Positions 8,420-18,680 are shown, counted from the first letter of the stretch. The stretch is DNA of 64,000 bases from Lactiplantibacillus mudanjiangensis (GCF_005405385.1 NZ_BJDY01000006.1:124001-188000); one strand, 5' to 3'. A program made the numbers and translations. Notes: generated by a model from the sequence alone, not told the origin.

Positions 8420-9166
8420 CTATTTTTCTAACCAACCACCGTCAATCGGGACAACCGTCCCATGAATATAATCTGCATGACGGCTCGCCAAGAACAACGC
8501 TAGATCCGCTACTTCTTCAGGTTTAGCCCACCGTTTAGCCGGCGTTTCACTCGCCACCCATTTAGCCATCTTACCGTCACCAGCAAAATCAGCCGCATTC
8601 ATTGGCGTATCAATCGCGCCCGGCGCAATACAATTGGCCCGAATACCTTGACCTGCATAGTCCAAATCCAGTTGTTTGGTATAGCCGATAATCGCATGTT
8701 TAGCAGCCGTATAAGCGGCCCCGCCACCACCCGCCACTAACCCCGCAATCGAGGCCATATTGACAAAAACACCATGTTGTTGTGTAAGCATCGCGGGTAA
8801 AACGGTATTCGTCACAATGAATTGGCTTGTTAAATCCGTAGCCAATATCCTTTGCCAATCAGCAAAACTCGTCTCTAAGGTTGGCCGATAACCATCTAAA
8901 CGTCCGGCTGTGTTACAAACAATTTGCGGTTGCCCTAATTGGTCGATGCCCGCATGAATAGCCGCCACGAGTGCCGCTTCATCCGTCACATCTGCCACTT
9001 GATAGCTCAAATCATTGCCAGCCACTATGCTAACTGGTTGCGCTTGCCGATCAATCGCAATCACATTGGCGCCTTGTGCTCGAAAAGCATTAACTTGTGC
9101 TAAGCCAATCCCAGATGCTGCACCAGTAATCAACACCGTTTGCCCAGCATATTCACTAAATTGCAT
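8420..9166 (-). CDS. Short-chain dehydrogenase/reductase
   Basis: A 248-aa cytosolic classical SDR with a Rossmann fold. The cofactor motif is TGAASGIG (14-21), and Asp39 in AIDRQ suggests NAD preference. The catalytic residues are Ser139 and Tyr152/Lys156 (YTAAK). The usual NNAG reads CNTAG. The C-terminus PIDGGW is standard. It is of the FabG-like group, but without FabG context its substrate is unknown. Its ATG overlaps the stop of the upstream Tad2-like gene (TAATG), so translation of the two is coupled. Confidence 0.85.
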   Translation of the reverse strand: MQFSEYAGQTVLITGAASGIGLAQVNAFRAQGANVIAIDRQAQPVSIVAGNDLSYQVADVTDEAALVAAIHAGIDQLGQPQIVCNTAGRLDGYRPTLETSFADWQRILATDLTSQFIVTNTVLPAMLTQQHGVFVNMASIAGLVAGGGGAAYTAAKHAIIGYTKQLDLDYAGQGIRANCIAPGAIDTPMNAADFAGDGKMAKWVASETPAKRWAKPEEVADLALFLASRHADYIHGTVVPIDGGWLEK

Positions 9167-9387
9167 TAGTCAACCAATTGCCAGTCTTCAGCTAAAATAT
9201 CACAATCCGTTGGTGACCATAAACTATAAGCTTCATCAGCCGTTTTAATTAAGAAGTAAGGATTCAAAACGTCCCCTTGATATGTCGTCGTCGGTTGTAA
9301 GACCACAAATAATTCGGTCCCCTCCCAACCAGTTCGAACAGCCTTTTTTCCTGCTTTTAACTTAGGTAAAATTGCTTCAAATGTCAT
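9166..9387 (-). CDS. DUF2829 / Tad2-like small protein
   Basis: A 73-aa cytosolic protein. The layout F-x-AIxxLKxGKKAVRxGW at the N-terminus, a middle PYFLIKT segment and the end DCDILAEDW is the pattern of DUF2829, the domain now known as Tad2. Phage Tad2 proteins bind and sequester the signalling nucleotide of Thoeris defence; many family members are untested. The gene is first in an operon with SDR and HIT genes, with a TAATG overlap to the SDR start and GGAGGAAA before its own ATG. It is not in the prophage half of the window. Fold assignment is fairly secure, function open. Confidence 0.75.
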   Translation of the reverse strand: MTFEAILPKLKAGKKAVRTGWEGTELFVVLQPTTTYQGDVLNPYFLIKTADEAYSLWSPTDCDILAEDWQLVD

Positions 9388-9592
9388 GATTTTTCCTCCA
9401 TATAATTGGTTTAATCTTATTTCTATGCTAGTCTGTCAAAATCGTAGCATATTCCCACGGTCTTGAACAGTTTTAAAAATTTGTTGGTACAAATTCGTCG
9501 TTTTGGCTGGTACGGACCAATTAAGTATGCGATAATGTAAGCGAATACAGAACGACTACTTTTAGAAACATTCATTTGGAGGGATTTTTATT

Positions 9593-10684
9593 ATGAGTAA
9601 ACTTGGTGTCTCCGTCTATCCAGAACGGTCAACCTTTGAAAAGGATGCGGCTTACTTAGATTTAGCTGCAAAATATGGCTACAAACGTGTCTTCACATCA
9701 TTATTGGAAATTAAGGGGAATGCAGACGAAGTTGTGGCTAACTTCAAGAAAGTCATTGCTTATGCCAATAAACTTGGTTTAGAAGTCATGGTCGATGTCA
9801 ACCCTGGCCTATTCAAACAACTCGGTGTCTCATATGATGACTTGTCATTTTTCCATGACTTAGGCGCTTGGGGTGTGCGGTTAGATCTTGGATTCACCGG
9901 AGAAGAAGAATCACGAATGACCCACAACCCATACGGCATCAAGATCGAAGTTAACATGTCCAAAGGGACGCACTACGTCGATACCATTATGGACTACTCA
10001 CCAGCCAAAGATAACTTATTGGGCTCACATAACTTCTACCCACAACAATATACCGGCTTAGGTTACGATTACTTCGTTCAAACCTCGAACCAATACCGGC
10101 AATATGGTATTAACACAGCTGCCTTCGTGTCATCAAACGATGCTACTTACGGTCCATGGCCAATGCAAGATGGCTTATGTACCTTGGAACAACACCGTGG
10201 CCTACCATTAGCTGCGCAAGTCCAACACTTAAAGATGACTGGTCTAATCGATGATGTCTTAATCGGTAACGCCTATGCGAGTGAAGCCGAATTAAAAGCC
10301 GTTAGCGACGTCTTCTTCAGCCCATACCCACTCTTACACGTGGAAACTGTTGCTGGTTTAACCGACGCTGAACATGCAGTTTTATTTGACCAACCACAAA
10401 CCTATCGTGGGGACTTCTCTGATTACGTCATCCGGTCTTCTGAAACTCGCGTCATCTATAAGGATCGTGATTTTCCAGCTCATGACACCACCGATATTCA
10501 CGCTGGCGATTTATTAATCGACAACAATGAATTTGGTCAATATAAGGGTGAACTTCAAATTGCCCGGCGTGATTTCAAGAACACCGGTCGGATCAATGTG
10601 GTCGGCCATGTGATTGCCGCCGAACAACAATGCTTAGCTTTATTAGCACCATGGGCTGACTTCAAACTCGTCGCGGCTAAATAA
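9593..10684 (+). CDS. mupG: MupG-type TIM-barrel protein (DUF871)
   Basis: A 363-aa cytosolic protein. The N-terminal TIM barrel starts LGVSVYPERST, typical of DUF871, with GVRLDLGFTGEEE and the metal/substrate loop GSHNFYPQQYTGLG. A C-terminal beta domain (about 245-363) contains the SSETRVIYKD and HAGDLLIDN motifs. The characterised family member MupG is a 6-phospho-muramidase that cuts MurNAc 6-phosphate-GlcNAc during wall recycling; others may act on other phosphodisaccharides. AGGGAT precedes the start. The next gene, an acetyltransferase, follows after 13 bases. No muropeptide PTS or MurQ gene is adjacent. Confidence 0.85.
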   Translation: MSKLGVSVYPERSTFEKDAAYLDLAAKYGYKRVFTSLLEIKGNADEVVANFKKVIAYANKLGLEVMVDVNPGLFKQLGVSYDDLSFFHDLGAWGVRLDLGFTGEEESRMTHNPYGIKIEVNMSKGTHYVDTIMDYSPAKDNLLGSHNFYPQQYTGLGYDYFVQTSNQYRQYGINTAAFVSSNDATYGPWPMQDGLCTLEQHRGLPLAAQVQHLKMTGLIDDVLIGNAYASEAELKAVSDVFFSPYPLLHVETVAGLTDAEHAVLFDQPQTYRGDFSDYVIRSSETRVIYKDRDFPAHDTTDIHAGDLLIDNNEFGQYKGELQIARRDFKNTGRINVVGHVIAAEQQCLALLAPWADFKLVAAK

Positions 10685-10697
10685 GGAGGTCTTTAGA

Positions 10698-11879
10698 ATG
10701 ACTGAAAACTTACGTTTAACCACGGATACCGACCGCGAAGCGTTTTATCAGTTATATCAATATGCCTTTAATAATCACGATACCCCAACCCGGCGAACCT
10801 TCTTCATGGATCGCTACCAACATGGCTGGATTTATGGGTTACACGATCATGATCAACTCGTAAGTGGCTTATACAGCCTGCCGATGAAGGTGAACTTTCA
10901 TGGCGTCACTTATCCAATGAATGGGATCGGCGATGTCATGAGTGCCCCAGAATATTCTGGTCGCGGTGGCGCCGGTAAACTGTTAACGGCTGCTTTAAAC
11001 GAAATGGCTGATAATCACATTCCGTTATCTTATTTAGCGCCGTTCTCTTATGCTTACTATCGTAAATTTGGCTACGAGCAAGTCTTCAACCATACGCAAC
11101 AAGAAATTGCGGCTAAAGACTTGCCAGTCATTAAACCGCATGATTTGTCGGGTTCAATCACCCGTTATGGCAATGAGGGCTTGGCTTTAGTGAATGACTT
11201 TTATGCCACTCAACCAATCAACCAACGTGGTGGTGTCATTCGTGAAGACTGGTGGTTACATTATTTAACCTTAAAGCATGACTGGTCCGTAGCGATTTAT
11301 CGCAATGCCAATCAACAAATTGAAGGTTACTTGATTTATGACCGCCAAGCAACGACGTTTGCCATTCAAGAATGGTCATTCAGTACCCCCGCTGCATTTG
11401 AACGCTTAGCCAACTTCATCACCAAACACGGGACCACCTTTGAAACGTTTAGTTACGAAGCCCCCAGTGATGAGCATGGCTTGGACTTGTTAGCTAATCC
11501 TTACAGCTTACACGTTCAAACAACGCCATACATGATGGCCAGAATCGTCTTGTTACATGACTTCTTAAAACGCTATCCGTTCATTAATGACTTAGTCCCC
11601 ATTCGGTTGGCCGTTACGGACACTACGTTGACGCTTAACCAAGGTATTTGGGAGCTGAGTGTCACAAACGGACAGGTCACTTGCAATCGTGTCACCGATA
11701 CCTTAGACGGCCATAGTGACTTACAAGTATCGATTCAGCAACTCACCAAAGCATTATTTGGCACACGGTCCTTGACCAGTGCCTGGCAACATCACCAAAT
11801 TACTGGTGACTTAGCCGAGATTCAACGATTAGATGCTAGTTTGGTTCAAACAAAACCGGCATTAATTGATTATTTTTAA
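10698..11879 (+). CDS. Eis-like GNAT N-acetyltransferase with SCP2-like C-terminus
   Basis: A 393-aa cytosolic protein built like Eis: a GNAT domain at about 1-140 with the acetyl-CoA loop SGRGGAGKLL, a second degenerate GNAT domain (about 150-280), and an SCP2-like C-terminal domain ending with a free carboxylate (IDYF), which in Eis proteins takes part in catalysis. Eis enzymes acetylate amines, including aminoglycosides and polyamines; the substrate here is unknown. AAGGAGG precedes ATG 10698. It is cotranscribed with the MupG-type gene and closed by the terminator at 11887-11935. Confidence 0.82.
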   Translation: MTENLRLTTDTDREAFYQLYQYAFNNHDTPTRRTFFMDRYQHGWIYGLHDHDQLVSGLYSLPMKVNFHGVTYPMNGIGDVMSAPEYSGRGGAGKLLTAALNEMADNHIPLSYLAPFSYAYYRKFGYEQVFNHTQQEIAAKDLPVIKPHDLSGSITRYGNEGLALVNDFYATQPINQRGGVIREDWWLHYLTLKHDWSVAIYRNANQQIEGYLIYDRQATTFAIQEWSFSTPAAFERLANFITKHGTTFETFSYEAPSDEHGLDLLANPYSLHVQTTPYMMARIVLLHDFLKRYPFINDLVPIRLAVTDTTLTLNQGIWELSVTNGQVTCNRVTDTLDGHSDLQVSIQQLTKALFGTRSLTSAWQHHQITGDLAEIQRLDASLVQTKPALIDYF

Positions 11880-11886
11880 AGCTACT

Positions 11887-11935
11887 AAAAAGATAGGACA
11901 ACGAATCAGAATGTGATTCGTTGTCCTATCTTTTT
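11887..11935. terminator. Bidirectional terminator
   Basis: A 22-base perfect stem begins AAAAAGATAGGACAACGAAT, with a five-base loop and T-runs on both strands. It separates the convergent acetyltransferase and ABC permease genes. Confidence 0.93.
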
Positions 11936-11945
11936 GATTAAATAG

Positions 11946-13061
11946 TTAATACACTTTCTTATATTTGTTGGTTAATAAATTAACTGATATCAAAATAATG
12001 TTATAGGCCAAAAGCATGATGATGCCATTCATAAAAGTAACCGCATGATTATTCGTTTCAAAAGCAACCGTTCCATCGATAACACTAATCGTATTAAAAT
12101 AAGTACCAGGAATCCAATTAACTATTGAATTCAAGAATGCTAACTTACTTGCCGCTATCGTTTGGCAAACTGAAAAGCCAATGACCAACAGTAACGTTAA
12201 ATTTTGATTCTGGGTTAGATTGCTTACTAACTGAATCAAACCGATTAGCGAAAGTAGCGCTAAAATTTGTAAACAAAGCGCTTCGAAGATAACTTTAATG
12301 ATTGAAATCGTCGGTCCCGGCATTGATCTTACAATCACAACTGGATAATGCGGATTACCCAAACCAGAAAAGATACCACTGACGGCAACTGCCACACAAA
12401 CTAATAAGACAAAGCTAAAAAACATAACAAAAAATCCAGTTATAAATCGATTGCTTTCCAACCAAACACTACTTCTTGGAAATAGCAAATCCATATTTTT
12501 TTCATGCTGATATTTTCCTATAAAAAGCGGAACAACCATGAAGGTAAATAATACCGTTACAACAATTGGAAAATATATATCAAATAGGTCGTTAAGAAAA
12601 TTAACACTATGAACCCCCATATCTTCCACTTCTGGAAAAACATTATTTGCCTTAACAAATTCTAGCTCAATATTCTCAGTTATTAGTGCAGATACACCTT
12701 GTTGATCACCAGAATTTTTACTGGATTGAATATCTTCATTATTAATTTTAATTTTATTTGCAGCAGCGGTTGACCAATCTTTATTGTCATAAGCAGCTTT
12801 CAAGGCTAATTCACGCTTAAGTCGAATCGTTAACGCTTTAGGCACCTTATGTCCACGCGATTTAAACTGGTGTTGTTGCCTTTGCATATCTTTAGTATCG
12901 CCTGCCACTAAAGCCACAATGTTAACATTATTAGTTGCCGAACGATTAGCAAAATAGACACCAAACACACCAAAAATAAGAATAATCATCGGTAACATAA
13001 ACGTTTTTTTCTTAATTACTGACTTGACGTTAAAACTAAAAAAACTATTCCACGCTTTCAT
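11946..13061 (-). CDS. ABC-2 type exporter permease
   Basis: A 371-aa membrane protein: one N-terminal membrane segment (about 20-36), a large extracytoplasmic domain to about residue 150 with a QQQH/KSRGHK basic piece, then five or six membrane segments (from FPIVVTVLFTFMVV onward). This 1+5 layout is that of bacteriocin-immunity and peptide-export ABC permeases. Its start overlaps the ATPase gene by 17 bases, so the two form one transporter. The region is clearly more AT-rich than its neighbours, which suggests transfer. The exported substrate is unknown. Confidence 0.8.
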   Translation of the reverse strand: MKAWNSFFSFNVKSVIKKKTFMLPMIILIFGVFGVYFANRSATNNVNIVALVAGDTKDMQRQQHQFKSRGHKVPKALTIRLKRELALKAAYDNKDWSTAAANKIKINNEDIQSSKNSGDQQGVSALITENIELEFVKANNVFPEVEDMGVHSVNFLNDLFDIYFPIVVTVLFTFMVVPLFIGKYQHEKNMDLLFPRSSVWLESNRFITGFFVMFFSFVLLVCVAVAVSGIFSGLGNPHYPVVIVRSMPGPTISIIKVIFEALCLQILALLSLIGLIQLVSNLTQNQNLTLLLVIGFSVCQTIAASKLAFLNSIVNWIPGTYFNTISVIDGTVAFETNNHAVTFMNGIIMLLAYNIILISVNLLTNKYKKVY

Positions 13062-13647
13062 TTAGATTGCCCCCGTTCAAGTTGATTGTCACATCTGCCA
13101 CGGGTGCAATTTTTTCAATTTGATGTGTGACAAATAAAATAGTTCGATTTTGTTTTTTTGCCTGTAACAACGAATCTACAAGAAGTTGTAGATTTTCCTC
13201 GTCCAAACCATTATTTAATTCATCAATCAGCCAACAATTTGTATCTGTCACAATATACAACGCTAATACAAATAATTGTCTCATGCCTAAGGAATACCCC
13301 ACTACCTTTTTATCAATAAATGATTCAAGCTTTATTTTTTTGATAACCATTTCAATATCAATGGCGCTCGACCAAAGATTAGTAAAAAGAGTTAAATAGT
13401 CCCTTCCAGACATACTCGAATCAAACTGGAAGTCATTCGGCAAATAAAAATAATCATTAGCCGTACCCGTCTTTTCAATTTCTCCCCGATATGGAACCAA
13501 ATGCACTATCGCATTTAACAAAGTTGTCTTTCCAGAACCGTTTCTAGCTTGAATTAAATAAAACATTTGATCCTTAAATTGATACGAAATATGCTTCAAC
13601 ACAAATTGACCTTTAAAAGAAACTTCCACTCCTTTTAATATAATCAT
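13045..13647 (-). CDS. ABC transporter ATP-binding protein (short)
   Basis: A 200-aa cytosolic ATPase. Walker A reads ARNGSGKTT near residue 35 (the first Gly of GxxGSGKT is Ala), the signature is YSLGMRQ rather than LSGGQ, Walker B ends CWLIDELNNGLD, and the switch His is in VTHQ. It is short for the family but keeps all ATP-binding elements. It is the upstream partner of the permease at 11946-13061. A GGGGGGAT ribosome binding site precedes ATG 13647. AT-rich codon use matches the permease. Confidence 0.87.
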   Translation of the reverse strand: MIILKGVEVSFKGQFVLKHISYQFKDQMFYLIQARNGSGKTTLLNAIVHLVPYRGEIEKTGTANDYFYLPNDFQFDSSMSGRDYLTLFTNLWSSAIDIEMVIKKIKLESFIDKKVVGYSLGMRQLFVLALYIVTDTNCWLIDELNNGLDEENLQLLVDSLLQAKKQNRTILFVTHQIEKIAPVADVTINLNGGNLNESVE

Positions 13648-13789
13648 TCATATCCCCCCAAAGTTTAAACAACCGTAAAAATCATGTCATAAAGATATAC
13701 ATTATTACATTCTCTATAAATATAACTCAATTAATGCTTCCATCAAAAAATAATTTTAATCACACTATTAGTTTGACGTCTTATGATCT

Positions 13790-13840
13790 AAAAACAGCAT
13801 CAGTCTCATTGATTTTCTCAATGAGACTGATGCTGTTTTT
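13790..13840. terminator. Strong terminator
   Basis: A perfect 22-base stem beginning AAAACAGCATCAGTCTCATT with a GATTTTC loop lies just after the stop of the 387-aa membrane protein gene (minus strand), with T-runs on both sides. Confidence 0.92.
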
Positions 13841-13844
13841 AGTC

Positions 13845-15008
13845 TTAATATGTCCAATCCGTGCCCGGTTCCATCGCCCACATGGTTCGATGATAGGAAC
13901 CATCTTGGTCTGAATAATACGCCTTAATGAGTTGTCCCATTTTAACTTTAGACTTGGGGTATTCTTGATACGCCGGTACTAAACCATGGAGCGCACTCGG
14001 TGTTTGATTTTTAAATCGATACACTCGTACATGGTTCTGCTTGTCAATTTGCGTTAAATAGTAAAATTTTCGCTTTGCTTCCGTTGATGTCACCACAATC
14101 GTTAGTGGCTTAATATTCTTAACCACATGATACACATATTTGACCGTCGGATTATTGGCAATACCATTATAATCATAATGATTCAGGACTAAATAGTACA
14201 TTGAAATCAAACCAACACGATCTTGCCTTGTCAAATACCGTTGAGACTTGACTGGTAATGAACGCACATAGGCCGCGCTAGTGTAAACTTTTTTAACCTT
14301 TGTTTGCGATTCACTCGAACGGGTTGTCGTCTGTTCAGCATCGTCTTGTGCGTCATCATCATCGGTGTCCGACTCTTGTGATGAACTCGATGAAACACGA
14401 GGCATCACACGCGAGCTCGTCGATTGCCACCCCAATCCATCTAACAAGCCACCAAGATAATCATCCGGTAAAGTCTCAGTGCCACTGGCCACAGCTAATG
14501 TCAGCATTAAAGTTGCTAACGTGCCAATACTCCATAATTGCAACCGCAAAAAAGACTGTGTAAAATGCATCGGCGTCATCATCAAATCAACATGTGCCGG
14601 TGTCTGTGCAATTTGCACACTAGCATACAGTTGTCGATTCAGCTGCCATTGACACAAGTTGCGTCCCGTTAACGTCACCAATAGCCCCAGCCAACATAGC
14701 GTTGCCATTACTGGTTGGTCATCCGGTTGCCACAAGCCAATTTGTTGCACGACAATCAGTGCTAATAAGCCATAACTCCCCCACCGACCAACTTGAACCC
14801 CCATATGTAAACGACGATAAATTGAAGATTTTTTAACTTCAGTTTGAAAGAAAAACCGGCGGCTATGCTGAATTTGCGCTGGTGTCATGGTTTTATGATA
14901 CGTCAATTGAAAATCAATAATGCCACGTTGTTGTTGACGTAAACGCCAACCTAAATAGATGAGTCCAAGTACTAACATCCCACCAATGATACTGAACCAT
15001 AATGCCAT
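13845..15008 (-). CDS. Multi-pass membrane protein with acidic linker and extracytoplasmic domain
   Basis: 387 residues. Membrane segments lie at about 4-20, 78-95, 100-118 and 155-175. The basic loop between the first two is probably cytosolic. After the last segment comes an acidic Ser/Asp linker (about 195-225, with a DTDDDD run) and a beta-type C-terminal domain ending EPGTDWTY. I do not recognise the family. GGAGGTGAC precedes ATG 15008. It is a single gene with its own terminator. The C-terminal domain resembles, in style only, the anchored protein at 6705-8018. Confidence 0.6.
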   Translation of the reverse strand: MALWFSIIGGMLVLGLIYLGWRLRQQQRGIIDFQLTYHKTMTPAQIQHSRRFFFQTEVKKSSIYRRLHMGVQVGRWGSYGLLALIVVQQIGLWQPDDQPVMATLCWLGLLVTLTGRNLCQWQLNRQLYASVQIAQTPAHVDLMMTPMHFTQSFLRLQLWSIGTLATLMLTLAVASGTETLPDDYLGGLLDGLGWQSTSSRVMPRVSSSSSQESDTDDDDAQDDAEQTTTRSSESQTKVKKVYTSAAYVRSLPVKSQRYLTRQDRVGLISMYYLVLNHYDYNGIANNPTVKYVYHVVKNIKPLTIVVTSTEAKRKFYYLTQIDKQNHVRVYRFKNQTPSALHGLVPAYQEYPKSKVKMGQLIKAYYSDQDGSYHRTMWAMEPGTDWTY

Positions 15009-15238
15009 CTTGTCACCTCCGTGTTAACAGCATATCATGCCTATTCAGTCATTGTTGGAACTCGGCTTAATAGTCTGATGAGAGATACGTCATTAATTAT
15101 TAATAACTAAAAAAAGAAATACTGCCCTTTTACGTACAAGAATCATATTATGTGCATCAGATTGACGCCCTAACTTAAACGGCGTATATTCTTAACCGTT
15201 GTTCAAGCAATTAATCATAAAGGATTTGATCTTAACTT

Positions 15239-16075
15239 ATGCAAAGCAAATTAAAAGAACGTTTAGATGTTTTCAGCGATGCCATTATTGCTATTCTCAT
15301 CACCATTATGGTTTTAGAGTTGCCAATCACGTTACACAGTGGCGTGGTTGATTACACTCGGTTGTTTCAATCCATTGGCATCTACGCGGTTAGTTTCTGT
15401 TTCATTGCCAATCTCTGGTACCAACATGCGGTCATCTTTAATGAAGCCGATACGGTCCCCAATGCCATTATTATTTTAGACTTAGTCTGGTTATTCACCT
15501 TATCCCTCATCCCCACTTTTACGCGAATGATGACTTCAGAAACCACCAATATCAACGTCATGCTCTATGCAGGACTATGCTTGATTATTTCGGCTATTTT
15601 TCGACGAATCACCAAAACCGTCTTACATGCCAAATACACCGAGAAGTCCGACATGCGACAACTTTACAATGTCATTTACGGTTCCGGCTATTTAGATTCA
15701 GGTGTCATGTATATCGCCCTAATCATTTTGGGCTATTTTTGGCCGAAAGTCGTGCTCGTATTACTCATCATTATTCCGATTCGCTCATTCATCAGTCATG
15801 CCCACGAACACGAAGAATTAAACGAATTAGAAAAAATGGATACAACCGAAAAACGCGACTTCTTAGCCCTACCACTATCTGAACAACGCCGATTCCGTCA
15901 GTTACTACAACACTATTTCACTCAGGCTCGGCGCCAACACGGCGATCAAGCTGGTCAACAACAGGCTTGGGCTGAATTTGCCAACACCGCTAAAACAGAA
16001 TTTCACGTCTCTGATCAAACACTTGGTAAATGGATGAAGCATTCACAACCTAGAGATCGACAACAGCATCATTAG
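15239..16075 (+). CDS. TMEM175-type potassium channel (DUF1211)
   Basis: A 278-aa membrane protein with six membrane segments. The signature RLDVFSDA (8-15) in the first helix is the FSD motif of bacterial TMEM175 channels, which are K+-selective tetramers with the gate formed by helix 1. After the last helix (about residue 192) there is a long charged cytosolic tail of about 85 residues (LPLSEQRRFRQLL...) not needed for the pore. The start is ATG 15239 with AAAGGA 13 bases before, somewhat distant. It has its own terminator. Confidence 0.83.
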   Translation: MQSKLKERLDVFSDAIIAILITIMVLELPITLHSGVVDYTRLFQSIGIYAVSFCFIANLWYQHAVIFNEADTVPNAIIILDLVWLFTLSLIPTFTRMMTSETTNINVMLYAGLCLIISAIFRRITKTVLHAKYTEKSDMRQLYNVIYGSGYLDSGVMYIALIILGYFWPKVVLVLLIIIPIRSFISHAHEHEELNELEKMDTTEKRDFLALPLSEQRRFRQLLQHYFTQARRQHGDQAGQQQAWAEFANTAKTEFHVSDQTLGKWMKHSQPRDRQQHH

Positions 16076-16076
16076 C

Positions 16077-16123
16077 AAAAAAACGGTATGAGACGACTTA
16101 ACTGTAGTCTCATACCGTTTTTT
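16077..16123 (+). terminator. Rho-independent terminator
   Basis: The stem AAAAAACGGTATGAGAC / GTCTCATACCGTTTTTT, with a 13-base loop, directly follows the TMEM175 stop codon. Confidence 0.92.
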
Positions 16124-16151
16124 AGTTTGAATGCTGAAATAGTCACCAATT

Positions 16152-16322
16152 TAGCCGGGAGCGAGCCCTCATTGAGCCCAGCCGTGGGGTTCTTAGCGAT
16201 TTATCGCTTAGAACCTGGCGTTTGGTGGTTCAAAACGACGGCTAAGACCGCTTTTGGGCTTAGCCGGTCCTTCCCACAGCGTTCCGGCTCATTGTGGGCG
16301 AACGGTAGGCAACAATATTAAC
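16152..16322 (-). repeat. MITE-like intergenic repeat, copy D (half element, inverted)
   Basis: Read on the minus strand it begins GTTAATATTGTTGCCTACCG and matches the left half of the long copy at 29624. It includes GTTCGCCCA, the segment TCGTTTTGAACCACCAAAC, a hairpin GTTCTAAGCGAT / ATCGCTAAGAAC and CCCCACGGCTGGGCTCAATG. It carries about 45 extra bases (GAGCCGGAACGCTGTGGGAA...) that the long copy lacks. It lies between convergent genes. Confidence 0.75.
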
Positions 16323-16326
16323 AAGC

Positions 16327-17850
<1,524 letters not shown>

Positions 17851-17890
17851 CTAATACCGTAGCACTAGTCGCGGTCCAAAATTAACGACA

Positions 17891-18238
17891 TTATTTTTCG
17901 GTAGCATCCAAGCGACGATAAACATCGACAACTTCACCAGCTAAGTCGCGGAACGTGATAGCATTCATGATATGATCTTGTGAATGAACGAGTAACAATG
18001 AAACGTGGGTATGTTCCCCAGCAGCTTCATCCGTTAACATAGACGTTTGGGCATTGTGCGCTTCCGTTAAAAAGTTATCAGCTTCCTTTAACTTCGCATC
18101 AGCTTTGTCAAAGTCACCTTCCTTAGCGGCCCGAATGGCTTCAAAAGCGGAACTTTTAGCGTTCCCACCATTGACGATTAATCCCATGATTGTTTCTAAA
18201 CTTGCATCGGTTTCAGTTGCTTGCTTTTCTTCTGCCAT
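17891..18238 (-). CDS. PTS lactose/cellobiose-type IIA
   Basis: A 115-aa cytosolic phosphocarrier. The phospho-acceptor is the first His of LLLVHSQDH, as in the CelC/LacF family, within a three-helix bundle (SSAFEAIRAAKEGDFDKADAKL). ATG 18238 (MAEEKQ) has AAGGA at a good distance; the ATG twelve bases earlier overlaps that site. It receives phosphate from HPr and passes it to IIB (18278-18601), 39 bases upstream in the same operon. Confidence 0.9.
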   Translation of the reverse strand: MAEEKQATETDASLETIMGLIVNGGNAKSSAFEAIRAAKEGDFDKADAKLKEADNFLTEAHNAQTSMLTDEAAGEHTHVSLLLVHSQDHIMNAITFRDLAGEVVDVYRRLDATEK

Positions 18239-18277
18239 TAATTTGTTCATCCTTTTTTTATGAAATATTGTGTTTGA

Positions 18278-18601
18278 TTAACCTTGGAACTTTGCCATGG
18301 AGTCTTCAGCTTCTTGCAAAACCTTTTCCCCATTCATCATGCCGTAATCTTGCATGTTGATAACTTCGACAGGAATGTTGGTTGCTTTCTTTTGAAAATC
18401 GCTTAACATGTAACGAATTTGAGGTCCAAGCATTAAAATGTCTGGATTCTTGGAAGACAACTTGTTATCGGCATCGCTGGCAGCGGTTGCAAAAATTTCT
18501 GCATCAATTCCTTTTGCTTCTGCTGCTTTTTGCATCTTGGAAACTAATAATGAGGTTGACATCCCAGCAGAACATACTAACATAATTGTTTTTTCAGCCA
18601 T
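18278..18601 (-). CDS. PTS cellobiose-type IIB
   Basis: A 107-aa cytosolic protein. The phospho-cysteine is in MLVCSAGMSTS, followed by the P-loop, as in CelA; the rest has the Rossmann-like fold (DILMLGPQIRYML). ATG 18601 is preceded by AGGAG. It is the first gene of the GH1 operon, transcribed from the promoter at 18681-18709 and divergent from the GntR gene. The matching IIC permease must be encoded elsewhere. Confidence 0.9.
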   Translation of the reverse strand: MAEKTIMLVCSAGMSTSLLVSKMQKAAEAKGIDAEIFATAASDADNKLSSKNPDILMLGPQIRYMLSDFQKKATNIPVEVINMQDYGMMNGEKVLQEAEDSMAKFQG

Positions 18602-18653
18602 GATCAACACGCTCCTAATTTGTTTTTAAATTTCTTTAATTTAGCGGTTGCTT

Positions 18654-18669
18654 TGTAAAACCGCTTTCA
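18654..18669 (-). promoter_or_regulatory. cre-like site downstream of the PTS/GH1 promoter
   Basis: TGAAAGCGGTTTTACA (minus strand) lies about 12 bases after the -10 box. It resembles cre (TGWNANCGNTNWCA) with two extra bases, so CcpA repression is plausible but not certain. Confidence 0.45.
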
Positions 18670-18680
18670 TTACAATTAAG

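Noticed and set aside
9481-9540. TTGGTAC / GGACCAA pair upstream of the MupG-type gene as an operator
   Set aside because: The arms match poorly and no promoter with normal spacing could be placed around them.
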